A stretch of DNA of 47,339 nt from Propionibacterium sp. (lineage in GTDB: Bacteria > Actinomycetota > Actinomycetes > Propionibacteriales > Propionibacteriaceae), in the NCBI GenBank assembly GCA_012517965.1, contig JAAYTZ010000027.1, positions 1 through 47,339 on the forward strand. Direction: 5' to 3'. The notes beneath the pieces are model-generated. The model did no database searches. It saw only the letters and a program-made list of their open reading frames with translations, and was not told the DNA's origin. The position numbers were made by a program, and so were the translations under genes. Numbering within the stretch: position 1 is the first letter of the stretch; every line of letters starts with the position of its first letter. This document shows, piece after piece, positions 8,873-16,689 of the stretch.

Positions 8873-9787
8873 TCAGGCCTCCTTCGTGGCGTCGGCACCG
8901 TAGATGCGCAGGAAGACCTCTTCCATCGAGGTGCGGCCCGTCTCGAACGAGCGCACCGTCGTGCCGGCGTCCAGCAGGTGCCGCAGGACGCGCTGCGCGT
9001 CGGCGTCCGGGGCGAGCGACAGCTCCGCGTAGTTGGTCTCCAGGGTCTCGACGTGGAAGTCGGGGGAGGCCGGCAGGGTGCCGGCGAAGGTGAGCCGGAT
9101 CATGCGGCCGCCGTAGGCGTCCTGCACCTCGCCGACCGTGCCGTAGGCCTCGGCGCGGCCGTCCTTGAGCAGCAGGACGCGGTCGCAGAGCCGCTCGACC
9201 TCCTCCATCTGGTGGGTGACCATGACGACGGTCGCGCCGGCCCGCTTGTGCTCCTCGACGATGTCGAGCAGCAGGCGCCGGTTCACCGGGTCGAAGCCCT
9301 TGGTCGGCTCGTCGAGGATCAGGATCGCCGGGTTGCCCATCACCGTGACCCCCAACTGCACCTTCTGCTGCTGGCCGCCCGAGAGCCGGTCGATGCGGTG
9401 CCGGGCGTGATCGGCCAGGTCGACCCGTCGCAGGAACTCCAGCGACCAAGCCGCCGCCTCGCCGTGGCTCAGCCCCTTGAGCTGCCCGAAGTAGGTCATC
9501 ACGTCGAGGACCTTCTCCTTCTTGTACAGGCCGCGTTCCTCCGGCAGGTAGGCCAGGCGGGTGTGCACCGCCGGGTCGTAGGGGCGGCCCTCGACGAGGA
9601 GTTCGCCGGCGGTCGGCGGGTGGACGCCGAGGAGGGCCCTGATCGTGGTCGTCTTGCCGGAGCCGTTCGAGCCCAGCAGCCCGAACGTCTCGCCGCGGCG
9701 CACCTGGAACGAGAGGTCGTCGAGCACGCGGTGTGCGCCGAACTGCATCGTGAAGCCACGGACGTCGAGGGCGGGGGTGTCATCCAT
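8873..9787 (-). CDS. ABC transporter ATP-binding protein, NatA-like
   Basis: The 304-residue ATPase powers the permease encoded next to it. It has Walker A GSNGSGKTT, the signature LSGGQQQKVQ, Walker B ILILDEPTKGFDP and the H-loop VMVTHQMEE. A C-terminal extension of about 80 residues (from RMIRLTFAG onwards) resembles the DUF4162 domain common in NatA-like exporters. The ATG at 9787 is read as MDDTPALDV. The gene is divergent from the dehydrogenase gene at 9899. Confidence 0.92.
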   Translation of the reverse strand: MDDTPALDVRGFTMQFGAHRVLDDLSFQVRRGETFGLLGSNGSGKTTTIRALLGVHPPTAGELLVEGRPYDPAVHTRLAYLPEERGLYKKEKVLDVMTYFGQLKGLSHGEAAAWSLEFLRRVDLADHARHRIDRLSGGQQQKVQLGVTVMGNPAILILDEPTKGFDPVNRRLLLDIVEEHKRAGATVVMVTHQMEEVERLCDRVLLLKDGRAEAYGTVGEVQDAYGGRMIRLTFAGTLPASPDFHVETLETNYAELSLAPDADAQRVLRHLLDAGTTVRSFETGRTSMEEVFLRIYGADATKEA

Positions 9788-9853
9788 GGACGCATGCCTA
9801 CCAGACAGCACCGACCGTGAGCGCCCGGCCGCCCGGGGGGCGGGGTAGCGTGA

Positions 9854-9884
9854 CCGGCGGACGCCGACGTCCGGCGTCCGCCGG
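9854..9884. repeat. Leader hairpin built from CGGACGCC and GGCGTCCG, upstream of the dehydrogenase gene
   Basis: CCGGCGGACGCCG (9854-9866) and CGGCGTCCGCCGG (9872-9884) form a perfect 13-bp stem with a 5-nt loop. It ends 14 nt before the ATG at 9899, in the gap between two divergent genes, so it cannot serve as a terminator for an annotated upstream gene. Confidence 0.75.
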
Positions 9885-9898
9885 AGAAGGGAGCCCGC

Positions 9899-10870
9899 AT
9901 GCGTGCCGCCGTGGCCGTCGCCCAGTCCGCGACCGACCCCCTCTCGTGCCTGGAGGTGCGCGACGAGCCGGTGCCCGAGGTGCCGGCCGGCTGGCGCCGA
10001 GTCCGGGTGCGGGCCGCGGCGCTCACCCCCCACGACCTGTGGACGCTGCGCGGCGTCGGGCATCCGGCCGACCGGCTGCCGATGATCCTGGGCTGCGAGG
10101 GGGTCGCCGAGACCGACGACGGCCGGCGCGTCCTGGTGCACGGCGTGATCGGCGACCCGGACGCCGGCGGAGGGGACGAGACCCTCGACCCGGGCCGGGC
10201 GATCCTCTCCGAGCGGCACCCCGGCACCTTCGCCGAGTACGTGGCGGTGCCCGAGCGCAACCTCGTGCCCGTGCCGGAGGCGATCCCCGACGAGGTGGCC
10301 GCGTGCCTGCCCATCACGTGGGGGACGGCCTACCGCATGTTGTTCACGCGCGCGGGCGTGCGGCCCGGCGACCGGGTGCTGGTGCAGGGCGGCTCCGGCG
10401 GCGTCTCGGCTGCCGCGATCTGGCTGGCGACGCGGGCCGGGGCCCACGTGTACGCGACCGCCCGCACCCCGGAGAAGCGCGCCTACGCCGAGTCGTTCGG
10501 TGCCCGGCCCGTCGAGCCGGGGGCGCGCCTGCCCGAGCGGGTCGACGTCGTCGTGGACTCCGTCGGCGAGGCGACCTGGGGACACTCGCTGCGCTGCCTG
10601 CGCCCGGGCGGCACCCTCGTGACCTGCGGGGCCACCACCGGCGGCGCCCCGGACCCGGAGCTGCACCGGGTCTTCTTCCAGCAGTTGCGGGTGATCGGCT
10701 CGACCGCCTGCACGCTCGGCGAACTGGGGGCGCTGCTCCGCTTCGTCGAGCGGGCCGGGCCACTGCCGGACACCGTCGTCGACCGGGTGCTGCCCCTCGC
10801 CGACATCCGCGCCGGCTTCGCCGCCCTGGCGTCCGGACGGCACCTGGGCAAGGTTGTCGTGACCCCGTGA
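9899..10870 (+). CDS. Zinc-type alcohol dehydrogenase-like / quinone reductase-like MDR protein
   Basis: The 323-residue product is a medium-chain reductase. It has an N-terminal GroES-like domain (VRVRAAALTPHDLWTLRG, LGCEGVAE), the NADPH-binding loop VLVQGGSGGVSAAAIWLA in the Rossmann domain near the middle, and the closing GRHLGKVVV. The four-cysteine structural zinc lobe of classical alcohol dehydrogenases is absent, which points to the quinone-oxidoreductase or zinc-free branch. Substrate cannot be read from the sequence. A long hairpin lies in the leader 14 nt before the start, and the gene ends at a terminator shared with the convergent CWB2 gene. Confidence 0.85.
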   Translation: MRAAVAVAQSATDPLSCLEVRDEPVPEVPAGWRRVRVRAAALTPHDLWTLRGVGHPADRLPMILGCEGVAETDDGRRVLVHGVIGDPDAGGGDETLDPGRAILSERHPGTFAEYVAVPERNLVPVPEAIPDEVAACLPITWGTAYRMLFTRAGVRPGDRVLVQGGSGGVSAAAIWLATRAGAHVYATARTPEKRAYAESFGARPVEPGARLPERVDVVVDSVGEATWGHSLRCLRPGGTLVTCGATTGGAPDPELHRVFFQQLRVIGSTACTLGELGALLRFVERAGPLPDTVVDRVLPLADIRAGFAALASGRHLGKVVVTP

Positions 10871-10876
10871 CGGTGC

Positions 10877-10905
10877 GCCGGCCGCCGCCTCGTGCGGCGT
10901 CCGGC
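10877..10905. terminator. Bidirectional terminator containing GGCGTCCG
   Basis: GCCGGCCGCCGC (10877-10888) and GCGGCGTCCGGC (10894-10905) form a 12-bp stem with one mismatch and a 5-nt loop, between convergent stop codons at 10870 and 10912. One arm carries the repeated octamer. Confidence 0.65.
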
Positions 10906-10911
10906 CTCCGG

Positions 10912-12540
10912 TCAGGCCCGGCGGATGACGATGGTCGGCTTCGCGGCACTCTCCATCCAGGCCAGCAGCGACTCGACCCGTTCCCGGTCGGTCACGCCGA
11001 CGCAGCCGGTCGTGCTGATCCCGGCGGGCTCGTAGTGCAGCATGATGCCGGAGCCGGAGCCGGCCTTGGGAGGCCTGATCGGATCGTCGTAGTTGAAACC
11101 GATCACGGCCGCGTGGCGGTACTGGGCGCGGGTGTTGGTCACGTAGTCCATGAGGTGGACGGACTTGGCCGGGGCCGGCGAGCACTGCTCCCGCCACCGG
11201 TTGTAGTCGCTGGCGGTGCCGTCCGAGATCCAGTAGCTGCAGTCGGTGATCTCCTTGAACGGCATGGCCGAGGTGAGGCTGGAGGTGCCGAACTCGGTGA
11301 TGATCGGGTAGGTCCCGAGCGGGGTCGTGCCGTCGCCCTCGACGCGGGCGTCCCCGTCCTTGACCCCGTTGTAGCCGAACGTCGTCTCGGCCGAGCCGAC
11401 GTTGCTCCAGGAGGAGCCGTCCCACTCGTACCAGTCGATCGTGCCCGACGTAGGAGCGCTGTACTTGACCACGATGACCTGCTGCGAATCGGTCGAGGAG
11501 ACCCCCTCGAGTGAGACCGGGCAGCCGGAGAGCGAGCCCAACGCGTCGCCGACGACGGCTGACCCGCCGATCAGAGTGATCTTGGTCGGCGCCAGGTCGC
11601 GGAGGTAGGCGAGCGTCTCGGCGTCCCAGCAGGAGCCGTCGGACAGCAGGACGGGGCCCTGGCGCGCGCCGGCGAGGGGGCCGGCGGCGAGTCCGTCGGG
11701 GAAGTTGACGCCGGTCGAGACGAAGACCTCGGACGCCGACGTCGGGTACGCGCGCCGGGCGATGGCCCGGGCAGTGGCGTACCGGTCGTCACCCGACAGG
11801 CGCTCGACGGTGAACCCGAGCCCCTTGACCTGCGTGGAGACGGTGTTCGGCACCACGCCCGTACCGCCCAAGAGGACGACCCGCGACGGGTTCAGCCGGG
11901 TCAGCTCGGCGAGGGTGGCCGAGTCCAGGCCACCCGAGGGGTCGTTGAGCAGGATGGGCCCTTGGAAGGACGCGAAGAGGCTGCCCGCGGAGAGGGCGTC
12001 CGGGTAGTTCTCGCCCGTGGCGATCACCGCCGTGCCGCCGAAGCCGTCCGGGAACGCTTCCTGGCTGGTCAGCAGCGCCGTCTGGTAGCGGGTGTCGCCC
12101 GCGTTGCGGGTCACGGCACCGCTCGTGTAGGTCTGGAGTTGGCTGGCGACGGCGGCCGAGACCACGCCGGTGCCGCCCTGCACGACGATGCGTCCGGGCT
12201 TCAGGCGGGTGAGTTCGGTGGCCACCGCCGCGGGGATCGCGTCCGGGGAGACGAGCAGCAGCGGTCCCTTTCCGTACGACGCGGCCGCGCCGCCGGCGAG
12301 GGCGTCGGGGAAGTTCTCGCCGGTCGCGACGTAGGCGACGGGAACCCCGCCGCTCGGGAACGCCGACTTCGACACCGCGACCGCCGTCGCATAGCGGTCG
12401 TCTCCCGCCAGCCGGCTCGTCGTCGGCGTGGCCGCGTGGGCCGTCGGTGCGGCGGCTGTGAACGGCATGGCGGCCAGGATGAGCCCGACCACCGCAACTC
12501 CGATCGACCTCCGGCCCGCCCGTCGTCGTTGAAGCCTCAT
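10912..12540 (-). CDS. Surface protein with three CWB2 repeats and an L,D-transpeptidase-like domain
   Basis: The 542-residue precursor starts with a signal peptide (basic MRLQRRRAGRR, a hydrophobic core, and PTAHA for cleavage near residue 36). Three cell-wall-binding-repeat-2 units follow at roughly 40-135, 136-235 and 236-325. They begin RLAGDDRYATA, RNAGDTRYQTA and RLSGDDRYATA and each contains a (Y/F)PD(A/G)L and a GG(T/S) element. The C-terminal 215 residues resemble a YkuD-type catalytic domain: DGTTPLGTYPI, then LHYEPAGISTTGCVGV. CWB2 repeats anchor proteins non-covalently to the wall, and YkuD domains cross-link or modify peptidoglycan. The usual HGC triad here reads TGC, so activity is uncertain. 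The ATG at 12540 follows a G-rich stretch. Confidence 0.82.
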   Translation of the reverse strand: MRLQRRRAGRRSIGVAVVGLILAAMPFTAAAPTAHAATPTTSRLAGDDRYATAVAVSKSAFPSGGVPVAYVATGENFPDALAGGAAASYGKGPLLLVSPDAIPAAVATELTRLKPGRIVVQGGTGVVSAAVASQLQTYTSGAVTRNAGDTRYQTALLTSQEAFPDGFGGTAVIATGENYPDALSAGSLFASFQGPILLNDPSGGLDSATLAELTRLNPSRVVLLGGTGVVPNTVSTQVKGLGFTVERLSGDDRYATARAIARRAYPTSASEVFVSTGVNFPDGLAAGPLAGARQGPVLLSDGSCWDAETLAYLRDLAPTKITLIGGSAVVGDALGSLSGCPVSLEGVSSTDSQQVIVVKYSAPTSGTIDWYEWDGSSWSNVGSAETTFGYNGVKDGDARVEGDGTTPLGTYPIITEFGTSSLTSAMPFKEITDCSYWISDGTASDYNRWREQCSPAPAKSVHLMDYVTNTRAQYRHAAVIGFNYDDPIRPPKAGSGSGIMLHYEPAGISTTGCVGVTDRERVESLLAWMESAAKPTIVIRRA

Positions 12541-12572
12541 TGCGTGTCCCCCCCGTGTCGACAACGCGGCCC

Positions 12573-12578
12573 AATGTA
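12573..12578 (-). promoter_or_regulatory. Possible -10 box for the CWB2 surface protein gene (TACATT)
   Basis: Minus-strand TACATT lies 32 nt upstream of the ATG at 12540 and fits TANNNT. There is no convincing -35. Confidence 0.4.
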
Positions 12579-12780
12579 GAGGCGACGCCGGCGCGGGGGC
12601 GCGCCGATCCGCACGCTGGTCCATGCCGGCAGCGGGACTCATTGACCCCGCGTCGAGACCGGTGGGCGACGCGGGCCGATCCGGCGCCCTCCCGCGCGGG
12701 AGAATTCCGAGGCGGGTGAGCGGCGCCGGCGTCCGGACAGCGTGTCGGCAAGATCGCCTCAAGGCCGAAGCCCGGCAGAT

Positions 12781-12786
12781 TAGGAT
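12781..12786 (+). promoter_or_regulatory. Possible -10 box for the aminotransferase gene (TAGGAT)
   Basis: TAGGAT would start a leader of about 80 nt that includes the 12821-12851 hairpin. No clear -35 is present. Confidence 0.35.
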
Positions 12787-12820
12787 GACCGGTCGAACGG
12801 GCCCGCCGCCCGCCGACCAC

Positions 12821-12851
12821 ATCGCGACGGACGCCTTCTGGCGTCCGCGAT
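12821..12851. repeat. Leader hairpin CGGACGCC-TTCT-GGCGTCCG before the aminotransferase gene
   Basis: The octamers CGGACGCC (12828-12835) and GGCGTCCG (12840-12847) face each other across TTCT. Flanking bases at 12821-12826 and 12848-12851 extend the stem with a bulge. It ends about 20 nt before the ATG at 12872 and resembles the hairpin at 9854-9884 in both position and core. Confidence 0.65.
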
Positions 12852-12871
12852 CGAAACGAAGGTGCTGTCCC

Positions 12872-14062
12872 ATGTCGCTGTTCTCCGCGGTGGAAGCCGC
12901 CCCCGCCGACCCGATCCTCGGCCTCACCGAGAAGTTCAACGCCGACACCGACCCGCGGAAGGTCAACCTCGGCGTCGGTGTCTATCAGGACGCCTCGGGC
13001 AAGCTGCCGCTGCTGGAGGCCGTCCGCGCCGCCGAGGCCCGGCTCTCCGCCGACCCCAAGCCGCGCGGCTACCTGCCCATCGACGGTCTCAAGCCCTACA
13101 ACGACGACGTCAAGGAGCTGGTGTTCGGCGTGGGCGCCGAGGTGCTGGGCCGCACGATCACCCTCCAGGCCCTCGGCGGCACCGGCGCGCTCAAGATCGG
13201 CGCGGACTTCCTGAGGCAGGTCACCGGGGCGACTCGCGTGCTCATCTCGAGCCCCAGTTGGGAGAACCACCGGGCGCTGTTCACCCGCGCGGGCTTCGAG
13301 GTCGGCGAGTACCGCTACTACGAGCCGGCCGCGCGCGGCATCGACTTCGCGGGCATGCTCGCCGACCTTCGGGCCGCCGAGCCGGGCACGGTGGTCGTGC
13401 TGCACGCCTGCTGCCACAACCCCACCGGCTACGACCTCGACCCCGGGCAGTGGGCCGAGGTCATCGAGGTCGTCAAGGCGGGCGCGCTCACCGCCTTCCT
13501 CGACTTGGCCTACCAGGGCTTCTCGAAGTCGCTGGAGGAGGACGGCGCCGTCGTCCGGGCGTTCGCCGATGCGGGGCTGTCGTTCTTCTGCTCGACCTCG
13601 TTCAGCAAGTCGTTCTCGCTGTACGGCGAGCGGGTCGGTGCCCTGTCCATCGTCTGCGCGGACGCCGACGAGGCCAAGCGCGTCCTGTCGCAGGCGAAGA
13701 TCGTGGTGCGCACGAACTACTCCAACCCGCCCACCCACGGGGCGGCCCTGGTCGAGACGGTGCTGCGCGACCCCGACCTCCGGGCCCAGTGGGTCGCCGA
13801 ACTCGGCGTCATGCGCGACCGCATCAAGGCGATGCGGACCGCCCTGGTCGACGGTCTGCGCGCCGAGGGCATCGAGGACATGGGCTTCATCGCCGAGCAG
13901 GTCGGCATGTTCAGCTACTCCGGCCTCACCAAGGAGCAGATGGTCGCCCTCCGCGAGCAGCACCACGTCTACGGCACGGACGCCGGCCGGATCTGCGTGG
14001 CGGCGCTCAACGACCGCAACGTGGGCTACGTGAGCCAGGCCATCGCGGCCGTGCTGCGGTGA
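12872..14062 (+). CDS. Aromatic amino acid / aspartate aminotransferase (class I, TyrB/AspC type)
   Basis: This PLP enzyme exchanges amino groups between aspartate or aromatic amino acids and 2-oxoglutarate. The 396-residue protein matches the enteric AspC/TyrB subgroup: DPRKVNLGVGVYQD at the N-terminus, YLPIDGL, LQALGGTGALKIGADF, PSWENH, HACCHNPTGYDL, LDLAYQGF with the PLP Asp/Tyr, STSFSKSFSLYGERVG with the catalytic Lys, and MFSYSGL. Whether aspartate or aromatic substrates are preferred cannot be told. The ATG at 12872 follows AAGGTG. It ends at a strong hairpin shared with the LacI gene. Confidence 0.9.
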   Translation: MSLFSAVEAAPADPILGLTEKFNADTDPRKVNLGVGVYQDASGKLPLLEAVRAAEARLSADPKPRGYLPIDGLKPYNDDVKELVFGVGAEVLGRTITLQALGGTGALKIGADFLRQVTGATRVLISSPSWENHRALFTRAGFEVGEYRYYEPAARGIDFAGMLADLRAAEPGTVVVLHACCHNPTGYDLDPGQWAEVIEVVKAGALTAFLDLAYQGFSKSLEEDGAVVRAFADAGLSFFCSTSFSKSFSLYGERVGALSIVCADADEAKRVLSQAKIVVRTNYSNPPTHGAALVETVLRDPDLRAQWVAELGVMRDRIKAMRTALVDGLRAEGIEDMGFIAEQVGMFSYSGLTKEQMVALREQHHVYGTDAGRICVAALNDRNVGYVSQAIAAVLR

Positions 14063-14091
14063 CGCCCACGGGCGCCTGACCGACCGTCGGA

Positions 14092-14128
14092 CGGACGCCG
14101 AGGACGCCCCCCAGGTCCTCGGCGTCCG
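14092..14128. terminator. Bidirectional terminator with CGGACGCC/GGCGTCCG arms
   Basis: CGGACGCCGAGGAC (14092-14105) and GTCCTCGGCGTCCG (14115-14128) make a perfect 14-bp stem with a 9-nt loop between convergent genes. The stem base is the repeated octamer. Confidence 0.8.
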
Positions 14129-14131
14129 GCC

Positions 14132-15139
14132 TCAGGCGACCCGCTCGCGCAACTTGAGCCGCGGGGTCAAGAGTTGCTGGTGCTCGGCGGGGTCGACCTC
14201 CCCGCGCAGCAGGCCCACCAGCGTCGCCACGCAGAACCGGGCGGCCTCGTCGACCGGCTGGGCGACCGACGAGACGCCCAGTGCCCGGGTGACCGGTGTG
14301 TCGTCGAAGCCGACCACCGGCACGAAGGGGTCGTCCGTGCGCGCGAACTCCGGCAGCGCCCCCAGCGCGAGGGAGTCGCTGGCGCACACCACCGCCGTCG
14401 CCCCGCGGCGCCGCAGTTCGGCGGCGGCCGCACGGCCCGCCGCGACACCGTCCTCGACCTGGAGAGACAGGTCGTCCGGGTCGGGGACCAGGCCGTCGAC
14501 GGCCTCCCGCCAGCCGCCGCGGCGGTCGGCGCCGGTGCCCAACCCAGGGCCCCAGCCGAGGAAGCCGATGCGGGTGTGGCCACTCCGGTGCAGGGTCAGC
14601 GTGGCGTCCCGCGTGCCGGTGGCGCAGTCGACGTCCACCCAGGCATGGGTGCCCGGCAGCTGGCCCCAGGGCCGGCCGAACGCGACGAACGGGCAGCCGA
14701 GTTCGGCGAGCCGGCGCGGGCGGTCGTCGCGCTCGGTCGTGTCGGTCAGGATGCAGCCGTCCACCGCGTTGACGGCCCGCAGGCCGTCGAGTTCGGCGAT
14801 CTCGGCGTCGCTGTCGACGGCGGTGAAGATCGTGATCCGGTAGGACGCCGCGCGGGCGGCGTCCGCGAGCGAGTGGAGGAACCGGTCCATGACGTTCCCG
14901 TTGATGTCGTCCTCCGAGGTGTGGACGCGCAGCGCGAGATTCATCGAGCGGTTGGTGCGCAGGGCCCGGCCCAGGGCGGACGGGCGGTAGCCCGACCGTT
15001 CGATGGCGGCCCGGACACGTTCCAGCGTCTCGGCCTTGACCAGGTGGGGGGCGTTGATGACGTTCGAGATCGTCTGGCGCGAGACCCCCAGTTCGCGCGC
15101 GAGGCTTACCAGGGTCGGCTTGTTGTTTTGGCTCCCCAC
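14132..15139 (-). CDS. LacI/GalR family transcriptional regulator
   Basis: The 335-residue protein has the family's N-terminal helix-turn-helix and hinge (LVSLARELGVSRQTISNVIN through YRPSALGRALRT, residues 9-62) and a periplasmic-binding-protein-like effector domain ending in VGFDDTPVTRALGVSSVAQP. The start is a GTG at 15139. No sugar transporter or sugar enzyme is adjacent, so its regulon and ligand are unknown. The divergent VanY gene and the regulator's own promoter in the 129-bp gap are the nearest possible targets. Confidence 0.9.
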   Translation of the reverse strand: MGSQNNKPTLVSLARELGVSRQTISNVINAPHLVKAETLERVRAAIERSGYRPSALGRALRTNRSMNLALRVHTSEDDINGNVMDRFLHSLADAARAASYRITIFTAVDSDAEIAELDGLRAVNAVDGCILTDTTERDDRPRRLAELGCPFVAFGRPWGQLPGTHAWVDVDCATGTRDATLTLHRSGHTRIGFLGWGPGLGTGADRRGGWREAVDGLVPDPDDLSLQVEDGVAAGRAAAAELRRRGATAVVCASDSLALGALPEFARTDDPFVPVVGFDDTPVTRALGVSSVAQPVDEAARFCVATLVGLLRGEVDPAEHQQLLTPRLKLRERVA

Positions 15140-15255
15140 GGTGGCTGATCCGCCTGCTTTCCCCCTCGAACGTGGCGAATTTCATCATGGGAGGCGCTCG
15201 GCGTCCCCGTCAAGGGGCGGACCCGACCGTGGAAAACCCTGCCCTGGCGGGCCGA

Positions 15256-15261
15256 TAGACT
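15256..15261 (+). promoter_or_regulatory. -10 box TAGACT placed for a leaderless VanY transcript
   Basis: TAGACT ends 7 nt before the ATG at 15269, and no ribosome binding site precedes the start. This is the spacing of leaderless actinobacterial mRNAs. Confidence 0.5.
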
Positions 15262-15268
15262 CCGCTGC

Positions 15269-16060
15269 ATGCGGGGGAAGCTGATCTGGGTGGCCGGTTG
15301 CGCCATCCTCCTGTCCGGGTGCGCGGTCGCCGCGCCGGCTCCGAACGCCGGTCCGGGACCGGCGACGACGGCGTCCGCCCCGGGAGCCGCGCCCGCGACG
15401 GCCCCGCCGGTCCCGTCGCCGACCGCCGTGGCGACCGCCGTGGGCACCAGCGCCCCCGTGGCGACGCCGGCCGCACCGGCGGCGTCCGCGTCTCGGCGCC
15501 CGACGGCGGCGCCGGCCAAGACCCCGTACGCGGTGCGCGGCATCGTCCTGGTCAACCGGCAGCACCCGCTCGCCTCGTCCTACGTGTCGCCCTGGGCCGG
15601 GTCCGATCCCGACGGGCTCAACCCCGACCTGCGCGCCGCGGTGACGGCGCTGTTCGCCGACGCGCGGAAGGCCGGGTACACGCTCAAGGTGCGCAGCGGC
15701 TACCGCAGCTACGCCCAGCAGAAGACCATCTACACCAACGCGCTGGCGGAGTACGACGACGTGACCGCGAACCGCTTCTTCGCTCCGCCCGGGGCCAGCG
15801 AGCACCAGACCGGCCTGGCCGTCGACGTCACCAACGCCCAGGACGTCCGGGGCTACGCCTTCAAGAAGCTGCCCGAGGCCCGCTGGGTGGCGGAGCACGC
15901 CACCGAGTACGGCCTGATCGTGCGCTACCCCGAGGCCGGCGAGGCGATCACCGGCATCGCCTGGGAACCCTGGCACCTGCGCTACGTCGGCAAGGAGGTC
16001 GCGGCGGAATTCGCCGCCCGGCCCGGGCTGACCCTCGAGGAGTACCTGGGGGAGGCGTGA
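15269..16060 (+). CDS. VanY-like D,D-carboxypeptidase lipoprotein
   Basis: This zinc carboxypeptidase trims the terminal D-Ala from peptidoglycan stem peptides outside the membrane. The 263-residue precursor has a lipoprotein signal with lipobox LLSGC (Cys18), then an Ala/Pro/Thr/Ser-rich linker of about 70 residues, then the peptidase domain. Visible motifs are SGYRSYAQQK, SEHQTGLAVDV (the SxHxxGxAxD zinc motif) and WEPWHLRY (the ExxWH motif with the last zinc His). The ATG at 15269 appears leaderless. Its stop codon overlaps the start of the next gene (GTGA), and a third envelope gene follows in the same way, so the three form one operon. Confidence 0.9.
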   Translation: MRGKLIWVAGCAILLSGCAVAAPAPNAGPGPATTASAPGAAPATAPPVPSPTAVATAVGTSAPVATPAAPAASASRRPTAAPAKTPYAVRGIVLVNRQHPLASSYVSPWAGSDPDGLNPDLRAAVTALFADARKAGYTLKVRSGYRSYAQQKTIYTNALAEYDDVTANRFFAPPGASEHQTGLAVDVTNAQDVRGYAFKKLPEARWVAEHATEYGLIVRYPEAGEAITGIAWEPWHLRYVGKEVAAEFAARPGLTLEEYLGEA

Positions 16061-16689
16061 CCGCACGCGCCGTGACCGTCTGGGTCGTCGCGTCCCTCCT
16101 GGTCGTCGGTTGCAGCGCGCAGGCACCTGTGGCGTCCAGCCCGCCCGCGGCCGCGGCGGCCCCCTCGGCCGCGGAGGCCCTGCACCCTCGGCCGACCCTC
16201 ACGTCGGCGTCCCTGGTCACCGCGACCGGGGTCGGCCCCGTCCGCGTGGGCATGACGCTCGCCGAGGGGGTGGCCGCCCGCATCGTCGCGCCCGGCGCGC
16301 CGGAGCCCTGCGCCGACCTGCGCACGGACGCCTTCCTGCGGGCCTTCCCGGGCGTCGCCACCGAATGGACCCCCGACGGGCTGCGGACCGTGCTCATCGG
16401 CAGCAAGGACTACGCCACCGCGGCCGGCGTCCGCGTCGGCGACAGCCTGGCCGACCTGCGCCGCGCCTACGGGGACCGGCTTCGGCTCGTGCCGCGCGAT
16501 CTGGAGCACTTCGAGAACCTCGGGGGCCGCGGCGGCCCGCTGAGCGCGCGGTTCGGCGCCGCGATCCCGACCGTGGCCGGTGCGGACGGCGTGCTGCTGT
16601 TCCCGCTCTTCGAGGGGCGAGTCGACCACCTCGAGGTCGTCCCGGCGGGGGAAGATCGGCTGCTCACCTACGCGGGGGAGTGCCGATGA
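16057..16689 (+). CDS. Unknown lipoprotein of the VanY-deacetylase operon
   Basis: The 210-residue product begins with a lipoprotein signal (VWVVASLLVVGC, Cys19) and a short Ala/Pro-rich linker. The rest has VGPVRVGMTLAE and VGDSLADLRRAYG, two copies of a VG(M/D)(T/S)L pattern seen in small actinobacterial secreted proteins, but I cannot assign a family. The GTG at 16057 overlaps the VanY stop (GTGA), and its own stop overlaps the deacetylase start (ATGA), so all three are translationally coupled. It is probably an outer-face partner in peptidoglycan processing, by context only. Confidence 0.8.
   Translation: MTARAVTVWVVASLLVVGCSAQAPVASSPPAAAAAPSAAEALHPRPTLTSASLVTATGVGPVRVGMTLAEGVAARIVAPGAPEPCADLRTDAFLRAFPGVATEWTPDGLRTVLIGSKDYATAAGVRVGDSLADLRRAYGDRLRLVPRDLEHFENLGGRGGPLSARFGAAIPTVAGADGVLLFPLFEGRVDHLEVVPAGEDRLLTYAGECR

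Larger units (their letters stand above)
12541..12871. other. Divergent promoter region between the CWB2 protein and aminotransferase genes
   Basis: This 331-bp gap holds no credible gene. It contains a minus-strand TACATT at 12573-12578, about 33 nt before the CWB2 start, and a plus-strand TAGGAT at 12781-12786. A GGCGTCCG octamer lies at 12729-12736. A leader hairpin at 12821-12851 lies just before the aminotransferase start. Confidence 0.6.

Noticed and set aside
11789-13966. A 725-codon minus-strand frame spanning the aminotransferase and CWB2 regions
   Set aside because: It reads antisense through the aminotransferase and out of frame through CWB2, with no motif of its own.
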